Assembly (NCBI RefSeq): GCF_018224615.1
Contig: NZ_JAGTUK010000002.1
Span: 62,001-126,000, forward strand
Source: Microbacterium paraoxydans
GTDB lineage: Bacteria; Actinomycetota; Actinomycetes; Actinomycetales; Microbacteriaceae
DNA: 64,000 nt
Reading direction: 5' to 3'
In this document: positions 9,112 through 17,704 of the stretch, piece after piece
How the letters are laid out: each line of letters starts with the position of its first letter
How positions within the stretch are numbered: position 1 is the first letter of the stretch
Made by a program: the position numbers and the translations under genes
Notes under the pieces: model-generated
What the model was told of the DNA's origin: nothing
Databases searched by the model: none
What the model saw: the letters and a program-made list of their open reading frames with translations, nothing else

Positions 9112-10803
9112 ATGACCGATTCGCTGCTCACCGAGACCCGCGAAGACGACAAGACCGCGACCTGGTGGCGCCAGGCCGCCGTCTACCAGATTTACCCCCG
9201 CAGCTTCGCCGACGCGGACGGCGACGGGCTGGGCGACATCCCGGGCATCGTGTCGCGCGCCGACTACCTCGCCGAACTCGGCATCGACGCGGTGTGGCTG
9301 AGCCCGTTCTACCCGTCCGAGCTCGCCGACGGTGGCTACGACGTGGCGGACTACCGCGACGTCGATCCGCGGCTGGGCACGCTCGACGACTTCGACGCCA
9401 TGGTCGAGGCACTGCACGCCCGCGGCATCCGCGTGGTCGTCGACATCGTCCCCAACCACACGTCCGACCGGCACGCCTGGTTCCAGGAGGCCCTCGCGGC
9501 CGGCCGCGGTTCCGCCGCGAGGGAGCGCTACATCTTCCGTGAGGGCAGCGGCCCCGACGGCGCGGAGCCGCCCACCGACTGGGTGTCGGTGTTCGGCGGC
9601 AGCGCGTGGGAGCGTGTCGACGACGGCCAGTGGTACCTGCACAACTTCGCGGTGGAGCAGCCCGACCTGAACTGGGACCACCCGGAGGTGCGCGAGGACT
9701 TCCTCACGACGCTGCGCTTCTGGTCGGACCGCGGGGTGGACGGCTTCCGCATCGACGTCGCCCACATGCTCACGAAGGACCTCACCGAACCGCTGCCGTC
9801 GCGCGCGGAGCTCGACGCGATGGACCGCTCCTCCGGCACGCACCCCATGATCGACCGCGACGACGTGCACGAGATCTACGCCGAGTGGCGCCGGGTGTTC
9901 AACGAGTACGACCCGCCGCGCACGGCCGTCGCCGAGGCGTGGGTGGAGACCCCGGAGCGCCGCGCGAAGTACGCCTCGGCCGAGGGGCTGGGTCAGGCGT
10001 TCAACTTCGACCTGCTCGTGGCCGACTTCGACGCCGCCGACTTCCAGCGCATCATCGCCGACAACCTCGCCCAGGCGCAGGCTGCGGGCTCGTCGACCAC
10101 GTGGGTGCTGTCGAATCACGACGTGACCCGCCACGCGACGCGCTACGGCCTGCCGCCGCTGCGCGGCCGCGCGGTCAAGCAGGGCACGGAGTGGGTGCGC
10201 GCCGGGGGACCGGAGGAGGGGCTCGACCGCGAGGGCGGACTGCGCCGGGCGCACGCCGCGACCCTGCTGCTGCTCGGCCTTCCCGGCAGCGCCTACCTGT
10301 ATCAGGGGGAGGAGCTCGGTCTGCACGAGGTCGCCGACATCGCGCCGGAGCAGCGCCAGGACCCCGGGTTCTTCCGTGGCGCCGACTTCGACGGCCTCGG
10401 TCGCGACGGCTGCCGCGTGCCGCTGCCGTGGACGGCCTCCGGCAGCTCGTACGGCTTCGGCGAGGGCGGCGCGCATCTGCCGCAGCCGGAGTGGTTCGCC
10501 GCGTCCGCGGTCGAGGTGGAGGATGCCGACCCCGCATCCACGCTCAACCTGTACCGCGAGGCCCTGCGGCTGCGGAGGCTGCTGCAGACCGCGGAGACCC
10601 TGGAGTGGATCGACACCGGGCGCGCCGACGTGCTGCGGTTCCGTCGCCCGAACGGCTGGGAGGTCGTGACGAACTTCGGCACGGAGCCGTTCGACCTGGG
10701 GGTGGCGGCGGATGACGCGGTGCTCGCGACGGTGGCGCTCGACGGCTCCGCGCTGCCGGGCGAGGCGACGGCCTGGATCGCGCCGCAGGGGCTCGTGGCC
10801 TGA
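9112..10803 (+). CDS. GH13 alpha-glucosidase (oligo-1,6/alpha-1,4-glucosidase type)
   Basis: A 563-residue glycoside hydrolase family 13 enzyme that releases glucose from imported alpha-glucosides in the cytoplasm (no signal peptide). It begins WWRQAAVYQIYPRSFADADG, with the calcium-binding-like DADGDGLGD loop. The catalytic triad can be placed: nucleophile D215 (GFRIDVAH), acid/base E275 (AVAEAWVE), and transition-state stabiliser D337 (LSNHDVTRH). VVDIVPNHTS is the first conserved region. Length and order fit the alpha-glucosidase/trehalulose-hydrolase branch rather than secreted amylases. Last gene of the ROK-controlled operon, followed by a strong hairpin terminator. Confidence 0.95.
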   Translation: MTDSLLTETREDDKTATWWRQAAVYQIYPRSFADADGDGLGDIPGIVSRADYLAELGIDAVWLSPFYPSELADGGYDVADYRDVDPRLGTLDDFDAMVEALHARGIRVVVDIVPNHTSDRHAWFQEALAAGRGSAARERYIFREGSGPDGAEPPTDWVSVFGGSAWERVDDGQWYLHNFAVEQPDLNWDHPEVREDFLTTLRFWSDRGVDGFRIDVAHMLTKDLTEPLPSRAELDAMDRSSGTHPMIDRDDVHEIYAEWRRVFNEYDPPRTAVAEAWVETPERRAKYASAEGLGQAFNFDLLVADFDAADFQRIIADNLAQAQAAGSSTTWVLSNHDVTRHATRYGLPPLRGRAVKQGTEWVRAGGPEEGLDREGGLRRAHAATLLLLGLPGSAYLYQGEELGLHEVADIAPEQRQDPGFFRGADFDGLGRDGCRVPLPWTASGSSYGFGEGGAHLPQPEWFAASAVEVEDADPASTLNLYREALRLRRLLQTAETLEWIDTGRADVLRFRRPNGWEVVTNFGTEPFDLGVAADDAVLATVALDGSALPGEATAWIAPQGLVA

Positions 10804-10814
10804 CCCGCGCGTGC

Positions 10815-10850
10815 CGAGGGCGGAGGGTGCGGTCGCATCCTTCGCCCTCG
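10815..10850 (+). terminator. Terminator hairpin after the alpha-glucoside operon
   Basis: Sixteen-base-pair stem (10815-10830 with 10835-10850, two G-T pairs) closed by a GGTC loop, starting 12 nt after the glucosidase stop. There is no strong T tract, as is common in high-GC genomes. Confidence 0.75.
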
Positions 10851-10883
10851 CGATGTCTCCCCCGGTCCGGTCCGCCGTCGATT

Positions 10884-10901
10884 TGATAATGGTTCTCATT
10901 A
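10884..10901. promoter_or_regulatory. Zur-type box upstream of the zinc importer operon
   Basis: TGATAATGGTTCTCATTA, with perfect inverted arms TAATG (10887-10891) and CATTA (10897-10901) around GTTCT. This A/T-rich palindrome matches the Fur/Zur-box pattern known from actinobacterial zinc uptake genes and sits 18 nt before the ATG of the binding protein, overlapping the probable -10 region (GATAAT). Repression by the Zur protein encoded at 13734 in zinc-replete cells is the likely mechanism. Confidence 0.82.
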
Positions 10902-10918
10902 GCGTTTACGCTGGCATC

Positions 10919-11938
10919 ATGAAGAAGCCCGTCATCGCCCTCGCTCTCGCCTCCGTCGCCGCCCTCGCGCTGGCCGGATGCTCCAGCACCGCCGCATCGG
11001 GACAGGGCGACGACGGCACCCTCACCGTCGTGGCGAGCACCAACGTCTACGGCGACATCGCCGCCCAGATCGGCGGCGACCGCATCGACGTCGAGTCGAT
11101 CATCACCTCGGCCACGCAGGACCCGCACTCGTACGAGGCCAGTGCCCGCGACCGGCTCACGCTGCAGAAGGCCGACCTCGTGATCGAGAACGGCGGCGGC
11201 TACGACGCCTTCATCGACAGCCTGCTGCAGGACGCCGACGACCCGCACGTGGTCACGGCCGTCGAGTACTCCCACGACTTCCCCGGCAACGAGGGTCACG
11301 AGGACGACGGCCACGACCACGCCGACGAGTCCACCACCGCCGAGGAGCCGCACGACCACGAGCACGCGGAGGGCGAAGACGGCCACGACCACGCCGGACA
11401 CGACCACATCGAGGGCTTCAACGAGCACGTCTGGTTCGACCCGCACACCATGGTCCACGTGGTCGAGGCCATCGCCGACGAGCTGACCGCGCTCGACCCC
11501 GACGGCGCCGACACGTACAGCGCGAACGCCGACGACCTGGTCGCCGAGCTCGAGGGCTTCGAGGCCGACCTCGAGACGCTCAAGACCCAGGCCGAGGGTA
11601 AGACCGTGTTCATGACCGAGCCGCTGCCGGGCTACCTCGCCACCGCCGCGGGCCTCACCGACGTGACGCCCGACGGTTTCGCCGAGGCGGTCGAGGAGGG
11701 CAGCGACGTCGCCCCCGCCGTGCTGCTCGAGTCGCTCGACGTGATCGCCTCCGGGCAGGTGACCGCGCTGCTGACCAACGCGCAGACGGGCGGCGCCGAG
11801 ACCGAGCGCGTGGAGAAGGCGGCGAAGGACGCCGGGGTGCCGGTGGTCGCCTTCACGGAGCTGCTGGAGGACGGATCGTCGTACTCTGAGTGGATGCGTG
11901 ACGCGATCCAGAGCCTCGCCGCCGCCGTCCAGTCGTGA
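10919..11938 (+). CDS. znuA: Zinc ABC importer, metal-binding lipoprotein (ZnuA)
   Basis: A 339-residue cluster A-I metal-binding protein (ZnuA/TroA). Signal peptide plus lipobox LALAGC (Cys at about residue 21) anchors it outside the membrane. The metal site elements are visible: His in QDPHSYEAS, His in FNEHVWFDPHT, and an Asp/Glu near the C-terminal part. Between them lies a long acidic, His-rich loop (about residues 120-165, repeats of HDH and HEH), a hallmark of zinc rather than manganese binders. ATG at 10919 directly follows the Zur-type box; earlier in-frame starts would place coding sequence across the promoter. First gene of znuA-znuC-znuB, overlapping the next by GTGA. Confidence 0.95.
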   Translation: MKKPVIALALASVAALALAGCSSTAASGQGDDGTLTVVASTNVYGDIAAQIGGDRIDVESIITSATQDPHSYEASARDRLTLQKADLVIENGGGYDAFIDSLLQDADDPHVVTAVEYSHDFPGNEGHEDDGHDHADESTTAEEPHDHEHAEGEDGHDHAGHDHIEGFNEHVWFDPHTMVHVVEAIADELTALDPDGADTYSANADDLVAELEGFEADLETLKTQAEGKTVFMTEPLPGYLATAAGLTDVTPDGFAEAVEEGSDVAPAVLLESLDVIASGQVTALLTNAQTGGAETERVEKAAKDAGVPVVAFTELLEDGSSYSEWMRDAIQSLAAAVQS

Positions 11939-12759
11939 GCGGCCCGGTCGACCGCGCGACGCCCGTGCTCGAGATCGCCGACGGGGCGCTGCACCGCGGA
12001 GACCGCGAGCTCTGGTCCGGCCTCGACCTCACCGTGCAGCCGGGCGAGTTCATCGCGGTGCTCGGCCCCTCCGGCTCGGGCAAGACCACGCTCCTGCGCA
12101 GCATCCTCGGCCTTCAGCCCCTCTCGCGCGGCACGATCCGGGTGGCGGGTGAGCCGGTGCACCGCGGCAACGCCCGCATCGGCTACATCCCTCAGCAGCG
12201 CGCCATCGCCCCGGACACGAGCATGCGGGCGAGAGACCTGGTGGCGCTCGGCGTGCAGGGCAGCCGGTTCGGGTTCCCGATCCCGCACCGCGGCGACCGC
12301 GCCAAGGTCGATGCGCTGCTCGACGCGGTCGGCGCCGCGCACTATGCCGACCGGCGCGTCGGACTGCTGTCGGGCGGTGAGCAGCAGCGGCTCCGGGTGG
12401 GTCAGGCGCTCGCCGACGAGCCGGCGCTGCTGCTGTGCGACGAGCCGCTGTCGAACCTCGACCTGGCGAACCAGCTCGGCGTGACCGACATCATCGACCG
12501 CCAGCGGCGCGAGCGCGGGGCGGCCGTGCTGTTCGTGACGCACGACATCAACCCGATCCTCGGCCGCGTCGACCGCATCCTCTACATCGCCGGCGGGCGC
12601 TTCCTGCTCGGCACTCCGGACGAGGTGCTGCAGACGCGCGTGCTCAGCGACCTCTACGGCACGCCCGTGTTCGTGCTGCGCGCGGGCGACCGGCTGGTCG
12701 TGGTGGGCGTGCCCGACGCGGAGCCCCATCACGACCACGATCACGGAGACGTGGCATGA
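11935..12759 (+). CDS. znuC: Zinc ABC importer, ATP-binding protein (ZnuC)
   Basis: A 274-residue ABC ATPase. Walker A is GPSGSGKTT, the signature is LLSGGEQQRLRVGQ, Walker B LLLCDEPLSNLD, and the switch His is in FVTHDIN. The C-terminus ends in a His-rich tail (EPHHDHDHGD), unusual for a generic ABC ATPase but recurrent in zinc importers. GTG start at 11935 overlaps the znuA stop, and its own end overlaps the permease start, so the three subunits are translationally coupled. Confidence 0.95.
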   Translation: MSGPVDRATPVLEIADGALHRGDRELWSGLDLTVQPGEFIAVLGPSGSGKTTLLRSILGLQPLSRGTIRVAGEPVHRGNARIGYIPQQRAIAPDTSMRARDLVALGVQGSRFGFPIPHRGDRAKVDALLDAVGAAHYADRRVGLLSGGEQQRLRVGQALADEPALLLCDEPLSNLDLANQLGVTDIIDRQRRERGAAVLFVTHDINPILGRVDRILYIAGGRFLLGTPDEVLQTRVLSDLYGTPVFVLRAGDRLVVVGVPDAEPHHDHDHGDVA

Positions 12760-13634
12760 CCGCCGCGGCGCTGCTGGTGCCCGCGGTCGGGTGGGACGAC
12801 ATCTTCTCCTTCCAGGACTACGGCGAGCTGGTCGCCCTGCTGGCGAACTCGATCATCGCGGGGGCGGTGCTCGGCATCGTCGGCGGCCTGATCGGCGTGT
12901 TCGTGATGCAGCGCGACCTCGCGTTCGCGGTGCACGGCGTGAGCGAGCTGTCGTTCGCAGGTGCCGCGGCGGCGCTGCTGTTCGGGGGGAGCGTGGTCTT
13001 CGGCTCGCTCGGCGGGGCGCTGGTCGCGGCGATCCTGATCGGCGTGCTGGGGGCCAAGGCGCGCGACCGCAATTCGATCGTCGGCGTGCTGATGCCGTTC
13101 GGCCTGGGCCTCGGCATCTTGTTCCTGTCGCTGTACGACGGGCGCAGTGCCAACCGGTTCAGTCTGCTGACGGGGCAGATCGTGTCGGTGTCGAGCCCCG
13201 ACCTCGGGTGGCTCATCGGCATCAGCCTGGTGGTGCTGCTGGGGCTGCTGGTGATGTGGAACCCGCTGCGCTTCGACTCGCTCGACCCCGAGTCGGCCGC
13301 GGCGCGCGGGGTGCCGACGCGGGCCGTGAGCCTGCTGTTCATGGTGCTGCTGGGGCTCATCGTCGCGGTCAGCGTGCACATCATCGGGGCTCTGCTGGTG
13401 ATGGCGCTCCTGGTCACCCCGGCGGCCGCGGCCATGCGGATCACGGCGGGTCCGGTCGCGGTGCCGCTGCTCGCCGCGCTGTTCGGGTTCGTCTCGGCGG
13501 TGGGCGGGATCCTGCTGGCGCTGGCGGGCACGCTGCCGGTGAGCCCGTACATCACCACGCTGTCGTTCACGATCTACGTCGTGTGCTGGATCGTGCAGAA
13601 GACGCGGTCGCGCGTGCGCCGCGTCGCCGCCTGA
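12756..13634 (+). CDS. znuB: Zinc ABC importer, permease (ZnuB)
   Basis: A 292-residue ABC-3 family permease with eight or nine hydrophobic helices and the family motifs VLGIVGGLIGVFVMQRDLAF near the N-terminus, ELSFAGAAAALLFG and the C-terminal ALLVMALLVTPAAAA. It overlaps znuC by ATGA. It forms the zinc channel. The 99 nt that follow before the regulator gene contain no hairpin terminator, only a leaderless promoter, so read-through into zur is possible. Confidence 0.94.
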   Translation: MTAAALLVPAVGWDDIFSFQDYGELVALLANSIIAGAVLGIVGGLIGVFVMQRDLAFAVHGVSELSFAGAAAALLFGGSVVFGSLGGALVAAILIGVLGAKARDRNSIVGVLMPFGLGLGILFLSLYDGRSANRFSLLTGQIVSVSSPDLGWLIGISLVVLLGLLVMWNPLRFDSLDPESAAARGVPTRAVSLLFMVLLGLIVAVSVHIIGALLVMALLVTPAAAAMRITAGPVAVPLLAALFGFVSAVGGILLALAGTLPVSPYITTLSFTIYVVCWIVQKTRSRVRRVAA

Positions 13635-13720
13635 CCGTTCCCGCTGGGAAAACCGGGTCGTCGGCCGCGGCTCCGGTCCCGCCCGCATCCGCTCCCAGCC
13701 CTCGCCAACCCCCTCCGGCC

Positions 13721-13726
13721 TAGAAT
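13721..13726 (+). promoter_or_regulatory. -10 box of the zur gene (leaderless)
   Basis: TAGAAT followed by 7 nt and the ATG at 13734. There is no room for a separate ribosome binding site, so transcription would start at or next to the start codon. No TAATG/CATTA palindrome is present here, so autoregulation is not evident. Confidence 0.6.
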
Positions 13727-13733
13727 CGAAGGC

Positions 13734-14150
13734 ATGGCTCAGCGGAACACCTGGCAGCGCGAACGCGTGCGCGAAGCACTCGCCGACGCGCGTGGCTTCG
13801 TCAGCGCGCAGAGCCTGCACGCCTCGCTCCGCGACGACAACACCGGCATCGGCCTGGCCACGGTGTACCGCGCACTGGCGGGACTCGCCGCCTCGGGTGA
13901 TGCCGACTCGCTGCAGAGCCCCGAGGGTGAGGCGCTGTATCGCGCGTGCTCCACGCAGGGGCACCACCACCACCTGATCTGCCGGTCGTGCGGGCTCACG
14001 GTCGAGATCGAGGCCAAAGACGTGGAGCAGTGGGCGCACCGCACCGCCGCACTGCACGGATTCACCGATGCCGCCCACGTGGTCGACATCTTCGGCCTCT
14101 GCACCCCGTGCGCCAACAAGCGCGAGGCCGCGAGGGCAGCGACAGCGTGA
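13734..14150 (+). CDS. zur: Fur family regulator, probably the zinc uptake repressor Zur
   Basis: A 138-residue Fur-family protein: winged helix NTWQRERVREALADARGF through TGIGLATVYRALAGL, then the metal-binding dimer domain with GHHHHLICRSCG and a C-terminal CTPC. The two CxxC pairs form the structural zinc site of the family; the His cluster and EIEAKDVEQW give the regulatory site. Placement directly after znuACB and the Zur-type box upstream of znuA favour Zur over Fur or PerR, though the family alone does not prove the metal. It overlaps the following permease gene by GTGA. Confidence 0.9.
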   Translation: MAQRNTWQRERVREALADARGFVSAQSLHASLRDDNTGIGLATVYRALAGLAASGDADSLQSPEGEALYRACSTQGHHHHLICRSCGLTVEIEAKDVEQWAHRTAALHGFTDAAHVVDIFGLCTPCANKREAARAATA

Positions 14151-15187
14151 GTTCCACGGCACGAACGGCTCCCCGTCCGGGCCACACGCACCGGCACGCG
14201 ACACCTCCGCGATCGCCCTGGATCGGTGTCGGGCTGGGCGCCGCGATCGTGGCGGCGCTGTTCCTCATCGACCTCCTGCTTCCCTCGCTGTACCCGGCGT
14301 CGCTGCCCACCAGAGCACAGGACGGTCTGACTCTCGCGCTCAGCGTGCTGATCGAGGCGTTGCCGTTCGTGATCCTCGGCGTGCTGCTGTCGATCGTGGT
14401 GCAGGTGTGGCTGCCCGCCGACGTCATCCACCGCTGGCTCCCGCGGCGCGCGTGGGCCCGCCGTGCGGTGCTGTCGCTGCTCGGCATGCTGATCCCGGTG
14501 TGCGAGTGCGGCAACGTCCCCTTCGCGCGCGGCCTGATGATGCGCGGCCTGGCCCCGGCGGAAGCCCTCACGTTCCTGATCGCCGCGCCGATCGTCAACC
14601 CGATCGTGATCCTCACGACGCACGCCGCGTTCGGCTGGGACGGCGGGATCCTCGTCGCTCGTCTGGTGGGCGGCTACCTGATCGCGAACCTGATCGGCTG
14701 GATCTACAGCCGTCACCCCTCGCCCGACTCCCTGCTCACCCAGCGCTTCGTCGACACGTGCGAGCGCGTGACGCACGAGCCGGGCACCCCCGTGCGCCGC
14801 AGTCTCACGCAGTTCCTGGTGGAGCTGCGGGCCGTCATGCCGGCGCTCGTGATCGGCTCCGCCCTCGCGGGTGCCGTGCAGGTGCTGATCCCGCGCGACG
14901 TGCTCCTCGCGATCGGCTCGAACCCGGTGCTGTCGATCGTGGCGATGATGCTCCTCGCGATCGTGGTCGCCATCTGCTCCAACGTCGACGCGTTCTTCGC
15001 GCTGTCGTTCGCATCCACGTTCTCGTCCGGGGCGATCGTGGCGTTCCTGCTGGTCGGGCCACTCGTCGACATCAAGATGCTCGCGCTCATGCGCACCACC
15101 TTCACGGCGCGCACGCTCGTCGGGATCACCGCCGTCGTGCTGGCCGCGGCCTTCGCGATCGGGATCGGGGTGAACGTCTTTGTCTGA
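14147..15187 (+). CDS. DUF318/YraQ family permease
   Basis: A 346-residue multi-helix membrane protein of the ArsP/YraQ (DUF318) family. Two halves are visible: ALPFVILGVLLSIVVQVWLP and ALVIGSALAGAVQVLIP, each followed by a short helical loop; the motif IPVCECGNVPFARGL carries the conserved Cys pair of the family. The GTG at 14147 overlaps zur, and a His/Arg-rich N-terminus (GHTHRHATPP) precedes the first helix. DUF318 proteins paired with TIGR03943 proteins recur next to zinc regulators in Gram-positive bacteria; a role in metal or metal-complex movement is inferred, not shown. Confidence 0.88.
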   Translation: MSSTARTAPRPGHTHRHATPPRSPWIGVGLGAAIVAALFLIDLLLPSLYPASLPTRAQDGLTLALSVLIEALPFVILGVLLSIVVQVWLPADVIHRWLPRRAWARRAVLSLLGMLIPVCECGNVPFARGLMMRGLAPAEALTFLIAAPIVNPIVILTTHAAFGWDGGILVARLVGGYLIANLIGWIYSRHPSPDSLLTQRFVDTCERVTHEPGTPVRRSLTQFLVELRAVMPALVIGSALAGAVQVLIPRDVLLAIGSNPVLSIVAMMLLAIVVAICSNVDAFFALSFASTFSSGAIVAFLLVGPLVDIKMLALMRTTFTARTLVGITAVVLAAAFAIGIGVNVFV

Positions 15188-15986
15188 GCAGCAGATCTCG
15201 CGCCGTCGCGCTCTCGCCACCCGGTGGCTGGGCGTGGGCCTCGCGTCCGCGGTCGCGGTGGTCACGCTCGGCCTCGCTGTGACCGGGCGCCTGACGCTCT
15301 ACATCAGCCCCGAGTCGGTGTGGTTCGCGAGCGCCGCGGCCGTGGTGACCTTGGCCGGGGCGGTGTGGTCGTGCACGCTGCCGCTCGGCGCGGAGGGCGA
15401 CCACGACCACGGACACGACCACGCCGCCGCGGAGCCCGAGCCGGTGGACGGCGAGGCCCCACGCGCGACGCCCTCTCCGCGGCGCACCCTGGCCGGAGTC
15501 GGCGCGGTCGCGGGCGGCGTGGTCGCCACCGGGGTCGTGGCCGCGGCGCTCGTGCTGCCGCCCGCCTCGCTCTCGGTCGAGCTGGCCATGTCGCGCGCGG
15601 GGGAGCAGTCGACGCTGTTCGCCGGGGCCGACACCGTGGCCCTGGGGGTCGCGGACACCTCGACGTTCGGCATCGGCGACTGGGCCAGCGTGTTCGCGGG
15701 TGCCACCAACACGGCTGCGTACGACGGGGCGCCGGTCACCCTGACCGGCTTCGTCACCCCGGCGGGCAAGGGCGACGGCGTGAACCTCACGCGACTCGTC
15801 ATCACGCACTGTGTGATCGACGCGCAGACCGCGGCGCTGCCGACCGACGTCGACCCCGGCGAGTACGAGACGGGGCAGTGGGTCGAGGTGAAGGGCACGG
15901 TGCGCGCCGACGCCGACGGCAAGCTGCGCATCGAGCCGACGGACGTCGTCGCGATCGACGAGCCGAAGGACCCCTATGAGTACTGA
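15180..15986 (+). CDS. TIGR03943 (DUF1980) family membrane protein
   Basis: A 268-residue protein of the TIGR03943 family: two N-terminal helices (about 12-35 and 45-65), a His-rich cytoplasmic or loop segment GDHDHGHDHAAAE (about 75-90), a third helix near 105-125 and an extracytoplasmic domain with the family motifs VTLTGFVTP, RLVITHCVIDA and GQWVEVKGTV. The TTG at 15180 overlaps the stop of the DUF318 gene. The two are typically encoded together and probably form a complex. The His-rich stretch, like those in ZnuA and ZnuC, supports contact with zinc. Confidence 0.87.
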   Translation: MSEQQISRRRALATRWLGVGLASAVAVVTLGLAVTGRLTLYISPESVWFASAAAVVTLAGAVWSCTLPLGAEGDHDHGHDHAAAEPEPVDGEAPRATPSPRRTLAGVGAVAGGVVATGVVAAALVLPPASLSVELAMSRAGEQSTLFAGADTVALGVADTSTFGIGDWASVFAGATNTAAYDGAPVTLTGFVTPAGKGDGVNLTRLVITHCVIDAQTAALPTDVDPGEYETGQWVEVKGTVRADADGKLRIEPTDVVAIDEPKDPYEY

Positions 15987-17703
15987 CGACGAGCGCCGCG
16001 AGTCGCCCGCCGTGCCGCGCACGCGCGCCGAACTGCGCGCCGCGCGGGAGGCGGCGGAGCGCGCGGCCGCCGAGTCGGTCTCGCTGGTCGAGGGTGAGGG
16101 TCCCGCCCCCGCCGCGGCGCCAGAGCCGTCCGCACCGGCCGCAGCGTCCACCGAGCCGTCCGCACCCGCGATCCCCGTTGCTCCCGAGCCCGTGTTCGCC
16201 CCCGCCGTCCCTTCCGCGTCCGAGGAGCCGGTCGAGACCGAGGTCGAGGGGACCGATGACACCGCGCCGGGGTGGCGGCCGGCCGACGCCCCGCCCGCGG
16301 ACGGTACCGGCGCGCCGGCGACGCCGTCCCCCCGGATGTCACGCCGGTTCCTGCTGACGATCGGGGCCGTGCTCGGCGTGCTGGTGCTGGTCGGCACGGG
16401 TTTCGGCATCGTCAGCCTGCTGCAGGGTCCGCGCATCTCCGAGGTGCAGGTCGACGGTGCCCAGGCGATCGAGTCCTCCGGCAGCCGGCTGATCCTGACC
16501 GCCAACCAGCCGCTCGCGGCGATCGACGCCGACCAGGTGTCGGTGGAGCCGAAGGTGCCGTTCACGGTCGACGCGGCCGGGCGCGGTGTGGGCGTGCGCT
16601 TCACCGTGCCGCTCGACGACGACACCACCTATACGGTCACCGTCTCCGATGTCACGGGTGCGAGCGGCGGGCCGTCGGCCGAGCTGACCACGAGCTTCAC
16701 GACCCCGGCCTCGACCATGTTCCTGCTGCGGCGAGACGTCGACGGCGACGACACGATCTTCCGCACCGACCTGAGCGGCGAGAACGCGGTGCCGGTGTTC
16801 TCGCACCCGCGGATCAACGACTTCCGCGCCACGTCGAGCCGCCTGGTCGCCTCGGTCGAGGAGGACGACGGTTCGCACCTGCTCGTGATGGACCGCGACG
16901 GCAAGGAACAGCGCGAGCTGACGCTGCCCGGCGAGGGCTACGTCGGAGAGATCCAGGTGTCCGAGCGCGGCAACCTCGTGGGCTACAGCTACTCCGACCG
17001 CGAGCTCAGCGACACCGAGGGTCGCGCGAGCGTGCTCGTCACGCAGTCGCTGAGCGGCGACGACGAGCCCCAGATCATCGAGGTCGCGGGTGAGGAGGCG
17101 AGCGTGTTCGTGTGGCAGTTCGTGCCGGACAGCGCCGCCGTGCTCTTCATCGATTTCGACGGCGCACTCGCCCTGGTCGACCGTTCCGCCGACACGGGGG
17201 TGCAGTCCCTCGGGCTCGCCACGACCATCCAGGGCATCTCCCGCGGCACGTACACCGCGATCGTGGAGCGCCTCGACGGCACGGTGGTCGAGCTCAACCT
17301 GACCGACGGGTCGGAGCAGCCGCTCGCGGCATCGACCCCCGACTACGGCACGGCCACCACGATCACGCCGTTCCCGGGCGGCACGCTGCGTCACGTCGTC
17401 TCGCGCGACGATGCTGGGCTGCCGATCGGGCAGGCGGTCGTGCGCGTGGACGACGAGGGGGCGGCGGAACCGCTGGTCGAGGTGGGCTCGAGCGACTCGA
17501 TCCTCCAGGCGTGCGCCTCGCCGAGCGGACAGTACGCGGCCGTCGTGGTCGCCCCCGACATGGCGAACAACCCCTACGACGGCATGCTGCTGCCGCTCCC
17601 GGAGCGCGTCGAGACCCACCTGATCGATATGGACTCGGGGGAGGAGCTCGTGGCCCTCACCGGCTTCGACGCCTCCTGGTGTCAGACGGCGCCGCGGTTC
17701 TGA
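15976..17703 (+). CDS. Membrane-anchored protein with Ig-like and propeller-like extracellular region, function unknown
   Basis: A 575-residue protein I do not recognise. Residues 1-115 are disordered, rich in Ala, Pro and Glu. One membrane helix follows (about 117-140, FLLTIGAVLGVLVLVGTGFG). An Ig-like domain is suggested at about 145-235 (LILTANQPLAAIDADQVSVEP... TTSFTTP, like bacterial Big_5 domains), then repeated beta strands about 70 residues apart containing LLVMDRDGKEQRELTLPGEG and VVELNLTDGSEQPLA, suggestive of a WD40-like propeller. It overlaps the TIGR03943 gene by 11 nt, so it is co-transcribed with the zinc genes, although nothing in it binds metal visibly. Confidence 0.8.
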   Translation: MSTDDERRESPAVPRTRAELRAAREAAERAAAESVSLVEGEGPAPAAAPEPSAPAAASTEPSAPAIPVAPEPVFAPAVPSASEEPVETEVEGTDDTAPGWRPADAPPADGTGAPATPSPRMSRRFLLTIGAVLGVLVLVGTGFGIVSLLQGPRISEVQVDGAQAIESSGSRLILTANQPLAAIDADQVSVEPKVPFTVDAAGRGVGVRFTVPLDDDTTYTVTVSDVTGASGGPSAELTTSFTTPASTMFLLRRDVDGDDTIFRTDLSGENAVPVFSHPRINDFRATSSRLVASVEEDDGSHLLVMDRDGKEQRELTLPGEGYVGEIQVSERGNLVGYSYSDRELSDTEGRASVLVTQSLSGDDEPQIIEVAGEEASVFVWQFVPDSAAVLFIDFDGALALVDRSADTGVQSLGLATTIQGISRGTYTAIVERLDGTVVELNLTDGSEQPLAASTPDYGTATTITPFPGGTLRHVVSRDDAGLPIGQAVVRVDDEGAAEPLVEVGSSDSILQACASPSGQYAAVVVAPDMANNPYDGMLLPLPERVETHLIDMDSGEELVALTGFDASWCQTAPRF

Positions 17704-17704
17704 C

